A stretch of 55,710 bases of DNA from Pseudomonadota bacterium (GTDB taxonomy: Bacteria > Pseudomonadota > Gammaproteobacteria > Burkholderiales > Methylophilaceae): contig JAKQIT010000015.1 of assembly GCA_029556915.1 (NCBI GenBank), positions 1-55,710 of the forward strand. Direction: 5' to 3'. The position numbers were made by a program, and so were the translations under genes. Within the stretch, counting starts at the first letter, position 1, and each line of letters begins with the position of its first letter. The notes beneath the pieces were generated by a model. It had not been told where the DNA came from and made no database searches. It saw only the letters and a list, made by a program, of their open reading frames with translations. Below, piece by piece: positions 52,068 through 55,710 of this stretch.

Positions 52068-53327
52068 TTATGCAGTAAGTTTTGCTTGGCGCTCATGATG
52101 ACGGCCGATTTTGACTGGACGCACTTCTGTCCAGTACATCCAAATGAGTGATACCCAAATAATGCCGAACATCAACATAAAGGCTGAAGTTCGCACGCCC
52201 GTTAAATCTAATAATGCGCCAAACATGATAGGCATTAAGAATCCGCCCAATCCGCCCGCCAATCCAACAACACCTGAAATGACGCCAATGTTATGAGGGT
52301 AATCGTCAGAAATATATTTAAAGACTGAAGCCTTGCCGATGGCAAAGGCAATGCCCATGGTAAACATAATGACCGTGAACCATACTGCGCTTAACCCTAC
52401 ATGAAATGTTTGTGGTCCTTTTACAGTCACTATTGAGATGTCGGTTTGTGGATAGGATAAAAAGAATAAACAAACGAGAGACACCCAAAGTACCCACCAT
52501 GTGACAGTGTGTGCGCCAAATTTATCTGAAAAGTAACCACCCACTGCACGTAACACACCGCCTGGAATACTAAACGCTGCCGCCATAAGCGCTGCGGTCT
52601 TGAGGTCGAATCCATATTCGCCGATGTAGTATTTGGTCATCCATAAGGCGAGCGCTACATAGCCACCAAATACGATTGAATAATATTGGCTGTACTTCCA
52701 CACCTTTGGATCTTTAAGCACAGCCAATTGCGCACGCATACTGACAGTTTTACCTACTTTGTGATCTGGGTCAGAATAGGTAAAAAACCAAAATAAAATT
52801 GCGGTAATCAGCATTAATACCGCATACGCTTGCGGCACCATCGTCCATCCATATGCCACTACGATAAGCGGGGCAACTAATTTTGTGACAGCAGCACCTG
52901 TATTGCCCGCCCCGAATATCCCCATCGCCAAGCCTTGGCGATTTTTAGGAAACCAGCGTGCGCAGTAGGCAATACCTACCGTAAACGCACCGCCTGCAAT
53001 ACCGACAAACAGACCTGTGACCAAAAACTGCCAGTACTGAGTACAGTATGAAATAAAGTAAATGGGGATAACTGTCGAAAGCATCAAAATAACAAACACA
53101 ACACGTCCACCAAACTTGTCAGTCCACATGCCGAGTGGTAAACGAATAAGCGAACCTGTTAGAACTGGGGTTGCAATGAGAATGCCGAACTCAGTTTCGT
53201 TAAGCCCTAAACTTTCTTTAATTGGGATGCCAATCACAGCAAACATCATCCAAATCATGAAGCATACGGTGAATGCGATGGTGCTGGCGATTACAACTGA
53301 CCAAGCTTTGTATTGTTGCGTTGCCAT
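52068..53327 (-). CDS. narK: Nitrate transporter, NarK1 type
   Basis: A 419-residue major-facilitator protein with 12 helices. Signatures: TPVLTGSLIRLPLGMWTDKFGGR, GIAGGAFTVGIAYCARWFPKNRQGLAMGIFGAGNTGAA and GVVGLAGGLGGFLMPI. The short NarK1 type usually imports nitrate with protons, so the pair provides start-up import plus exchange. A GGGAGAG ribosome site precedes the ATG. It is the first gene after a 140-base gap that holds a 20-base palindrome. Confidence 0.9.
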   Translation of the reverse strand: MATQQYKAWSVVIASTIAFTVCFMIWMMFAVIGIPIKESLGLNETEFGILIATPVLTGSLIRLPLGMWTDKFGGRVVFVILMLSTVIPIYFISYCTQYWQFLVTGLFVGIAGGAFTVGIAYCARWFPKNRQGLAMGIFGAGNTGAAVTKLVAPLIVVAYGWTMVPQAYAVLMLITAILFWFFTYSDPDHKVGKTVSMRAQLAVLKDPKVWKYSQYYSIVFGGYVALALWMTKYYIGEYGFDLKTAALMAAAFSIPGGVLRAVGGYFSDKFGAHTVTWWVLWVSLVCLFFLSYPQTDISIVTVKGPQTFHVGLSAVWFTVIMFTMGIAFAIGKASVFKYISDDYPHNIGVISGVVGLAGGLGGFLMPIMFGALLDLTGVRTSAFMLMFGIIWVSLIWMYWTEVRPVKIGRHHERQAKLTA

Positions 53328-53407
53328 GCTATCTCTCCCAATTTGTTACATAGAGAGAGATTAGGCTTAAAATTGCACAGAGACTATTCGTCTAAAGGAT
53401 AATTTTT

Positions 53408-53432
53408 TGATGCATAAGAACTAGTTCTTATG
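53408..53432. promoter_or_regulatory. Perfect 20-bp palindrome and degenerate FNR-like site before narK1
   Basis: CATAAGAACTAGTTCTTATG at 53413-53432 is a perfect palindrome centred about 95 bases upstream of the narK1 ATG. Overlapping it, the minus strand reads TTCTTATGCATCAA (53408-53421), which matches the FNR/ANR dyad TTGAT-N4-ATCAA fully in one half and in three of five bases in the other. No T-tract follows, so it is more likely an operator than the nnrS terminator. Confidence 0.35.
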
Positions 53433-53467
53433 GCTAGGTTTCTTTTTGTTTCAAACCATATTTGAAT

Positions 53468-54670
53468 TTAACCAAACATGCCATCCACTCTTGACCTTAG
53501 TAAAATCGGTGTGTAAATCCAAACAAAAATGGCAAAACCCAGTACCCATAAAACAGCCGCCACCAGCATCCAGTGCATATAATATTGGGGCAGAAGCATC
53601 GGCACTAAGGCGCGAAATAATACACTGGCAATTAAGCTGACAAACGTTGCTTTTATCCAAGGCGAGGGGTTCCGAATATCGCGCCCAGTATGCCCCAAAG
53701 CCACGCGTGACATCATACTGAGTGACATTAGTCCAATTCCACCGATAGCAAAGATATGCAAGGTTAAAATGGATAAATTAGAATATTGCGCCTGCAAACC
53801 ATAAAAGAAAAAACCGAGGTTAATCAACCAAGCTGAAAGGTATAAGCTCCATAACAATGGTACTTGCCATAGACCACTAGTATGCCAATTCATTAACCGA
53901 AGACCATTTAAAATAAATAACACCCACGCAAACATCATCGTTAGAGAAAGAATTTTTAGAAAGATCACATTGATAAATAAGGCAGCAAACATAACCAATA
54001 TACTTATATCAAGCCATTTGTATTGCTTTAATTGCACCTTAGTAGCCACGCCGCGCTCAATAAAGAACGGTATTACACGGCGACCTATCATTAGAATCAG
54101 GCTGATAAATAACAAAATTGCACCATTAATCGCATAATTTAGCCCATCGGCAAAAAAGCCAAAGCAAGCGAAGTAAAAAATGATGTTGCCTATCCACAAC
54201 AACACAACTTTACTAAGTACAGCCAGTTGTTTCCACTGCTTGACCTTAACGATGGGCATGGTGATAGCTACCATCAGCATTAATCCAAACAAAATATCAG
54301 CCAAGGCTACCCACACAATAAAGGAAGTGCCACACAGGAACAACACTCTCCCGATACTCCATAACATCACCAGAACCATGAGAGGCTTGCCGGACAATGT
54401 TGGTATGCCCGTCCAGTTTTTAACGGCGGTCAGTAAGAAACCCGCAACCACCGCCATGCTATAGCCATACAACATCTCATGGGCATGCCACTGACTTATG
54501 GAAATATTTGTCATGGTAATGGTGCCGTAAGAGAAATAGACCAGCATCCACGCCGTAATTGAAGCTATTGCGAAAATGCCTGCCCCTAAAAAGAAAGGTC
54601 TAAAGCCTAAATTAAAGAGTGCAAATTGATTGGTATTGGGTGGAGTAGAATTCTTTATTTGAATGAGCAT
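53468..54670 (-). CDS. nnrS: NnrS-family haem/copper membrane protein
   Basis: A 400-residue membrane protein with about 12 helices. Family features: FNLGFRPFFLGAGIFAI at the start, WHAHEMLYGYSMAVVAGFLLTAVKNWTG, and HIFAIGGIGLMSLSMMSRVALGHTGR near the end. NnrS proteins protect against nitric oxide and nitrosative stress in nitrate and nitrite reducers. It lies between narL and the narK genes with a 15-base gap from narL, which places NO defence in the same unit. Confidence 0.92.
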   Translation of the reverse strand: MLIQIKNSTPPNTNQFALFNLGFRPFFLGAGIFAIASITAWMLVYFSYGTITMTNISISQWHAHEMLYGYSMAVVAGFLLTAVKNWTGIPTLSGKPLMVLVMLWSIGRVLFLCGTSFIVWVALADILFGLMLMVAITMPIVKVKQWKQLAVLSKVVLLWIGNIIFYFACFGFFADGLNYAINGAILLFISLILMIGRRVIPFFIERGVATKVQLKQYKWLDISILVMFAALFINVIFLKILSLTMMFAWVLFILNGLRLMNWHTSGLWQVPLLWSLYLSAWLINLGFFFYGLQAQYSNLSILTLHIFAIGGIGLMSLSMMSRVALGHTGRDIRNPSPWIKATFVSLIASVLFRALVPMLLPQYYMHWMLVAAVLWVLGFAIFVWIYTPILLRSRVDGMFG

Positions 54671-54685
54671 AGTCGTTTATATTAT

Positions 54686-55354
54686 TTAAGATAATTTTTC
54701 TTGTTCTACAACCATCCCATGCTCTACAGCATAAACAGCGGCTTGTACGCGACTTGCCAAGTTGAGCTTGCGCAATATGCCTTGTACGTGAATTTTTACG
54801 GTAGATTCGGCCAAATCTAAATTGCGGGCAATCTCTTTGTTGCTTGCACCGCTCGCCAACATCCCAATAATCTCGCGCTCACGAGGAGTTAATTTTTCTG
54901 GGGCTGCGTCATGTTGTTTTACTTTTTGCGGTGTTCGCATGGTATCAGCCAGCTTGCCAGCCATTTGAGGCGACATAACAGACTCACCAGCCGCTGCACG
55001 ACGAATTGCTTCGAGTAAAAATTCTGTTTCGATATTTTTAAGTAAATAGCCTCGTGCGCCCGCACGCAAGGCTTCGAGCAAATCTTCCGCATCTTCAGAC
55101 ACTGTCAGCATAATAATTTCGGTTTGAGGTACTTCTTCTCTCAGCAACGGAATGGCAGCCAGCCCACTTGTGGTAGGCATGTGTAAATCAAGTAACACAA
55201 CATCAGGTTTAAATTGTTTAGCTCGCTTCACGCCTTCCAAGCCGTCACTCGCCTCTCCGACCACTTCAAATCCGGTCTGCCGCTCTAACAATAACTTGAT
55301 ACCACTACGAAATAACGTGTGGTCATCAACGATTAAAACGCGTATAGGATTCAT
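54686..55354 (-). CDS. narL: NarL-family response regulator
   Basis: A 222-residue two-domain regulator. The receiver domain has Asp10/Asp11, the phosphorylation site Asp56 (VVLLDLHMP) and the Lys in GYLLKN. The LuxR-type DNA-binding domain is LTPREREIIGMLASGASNKEIARNLDLAESTVKIHVQGILRKLN. It should be phosphorylated by the NarX-like kinase encoded 17 bases upstream and activate the nar genes when nitrate is present. Confidence 0.9.
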   Translation of the reverse strand: MNPIRVLIVDDHTLFRSGIKLLLERQTGFEVVGEASDGLEGVKRAKQFKPDVVLLDLHMPTTSGLAAIPLLREEVPQTEIIMLTVSEDAEDLLEALRAGARGYLLKNIETEFLLEAIRRAAAGESVMSPQMAGKLADTMRTPQKVKQHDAAPEKLTPREREIIGMLASGASNKEIARNLDLAESTVKIHVQGILRKLNLASRVQAAVYAVEHGMVVEQEKLS

Positions 55355-55371
55355 TTTGTTATATAGTCACT

Positions 55372-55710
55372 TTAAGTTTCATGTAGTGTAAGTCTGATAT
55401 GCGTACCAGCACCTTGCGCTGAATCAAATGAAAGCTCAGCTCCTATGCGATGCGCACGTTCACGCATAATTCGCAATCCAACATGGCTATCTCCAGCATC
55501 TTTTTCCATATCAAAACCTACGCCGTTATCATTAATATTTATTGTGCATGGTGTTGAACAGTTAAGGGTAATCTCAATTGCACTCGCTTTGGCGTGTTTA
55601 CGTACATTTGAAAGTGACTCTTGCACTATGTGCATGATTTGTAATACTTGCTCAGGCGGCAGGCTGGGTGCACTTCCAAAACAATTAAATATTGTTTTAA
55701 TACCCGTTTG
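55372..55710 (-). CDS. narX: NarX-family sensor histidine kinase (C-terminal part, cut by window edge)
   Basis: The frame is open to the end of the window, so only the last ~113 residues are seen. They form the HATPase domain of a NarX/DesK-type kinase: N box HIVQESLSNVRKHAKAS, G1 DNGVGFD and G2 VGLRIMRERAHRIGAELSFDS. The spacing and order kinase-narL fit a NarXL pair that senses nitrate/nitrite. The sensor part is outside. Confidence 0.85.
   Translation of the reverse strand, partial: QTGIKTIFNCFGSAPSLPPEQVLQIMHIVQESLSNVRKHAKASAIEITLNCSTPCTININDNGVGFDMEKDAGDSHVGLRIMRERAHRIGAELSFDSAQGAGTHIRLTLHET

Noticed and set aside
1-55710. CRISPR array or rRNA genes
   Set aside because: I found no regularly spaced repeats with unique spacers and no stretches resembling 16S, 23S or 5S rRNA.

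Overview
The window looks like the chromosome of a Gram-negative, AT-leaning betaproteobacterium, most likely a methylotroph of the Methylophilaceae (Methylotenera type). This is inferred from gene content (clustered NarGHJI/NarK, NasT-controlled nitrate assimilation, a type III glutamine-synthetase-like enzyme, alginate-export-type porins) and was not tested by any search.

Layout. (1) 1-13.5 kb is accessory DNA: the end of a TonB-dependent receptor, small unknown genes, lipoproteins, an organoarsenical-lyase/sigma-factor pair, a DUF2975/HTH pair, an IS21-family remnant and an AbiEi/AbiEii toxin-antitoxin pair. It ends at a 33-nt copy of the 3' end of a tRNA-Arg gene followed by a terminator, the usual scar of an element integrated in a tRNA gene. 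(2) 13.6-24.9 kb is the assimilatory nitrate/nitrite operon: NtrC-like sites and a sigma-54 promoter, nasT, a two-hexaloop ANTAR leader with a terminator, then nrtABC, an outer-membrane porin, nirB, nirD and nasA. (3) 25.0-37.4 kb, minus strand, is a nitrogen-scavenging operon: ABC transporter, creatininase-family hydrolase, GlnT-like synthetase, two DUF1989 proteins, a biotin carboxylase annotated in the family as urea carboxylase, and an allophanate hydrolase split into two genes. A clear guanidine-I (ykkC) riboswitch precedes it, so the substrate is most likely guanidine. A sigma-54 promoter and an NtrC-like site lie upstream of the riboswitch. (4) 37.9-41.2 kb holds a cation/proton antiporter and a beta-propeller/ubiquitin-like gene pair. 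(5) 41.4-55.7 kb, minus strand, is the respiratory nitrate cluster: narX (partial), narL, nnrS, two narK genes, narGHJI, a second porin and moaA.

The parts fit together as a nitrogen-supply region. Nitrate enters the periplasm through paralogous porins. It is then either imported by NrtABC and reduced to ammonium by NasA and NirBD, or imported by NarK and respired by NarGHI. Guanidine can be imported, carboxylated, deiminated and hydrolysed to ammonium. Assimilation genes appear to respond to nitrogen limitation (NtrC/sigma-54) plus a substrate signal read by RNA; respiration appears to respond to NarXL. A dispersed hairpin repeat of about 57 nt occurs three times, each time 3' of a gene and in that gene's orientation.
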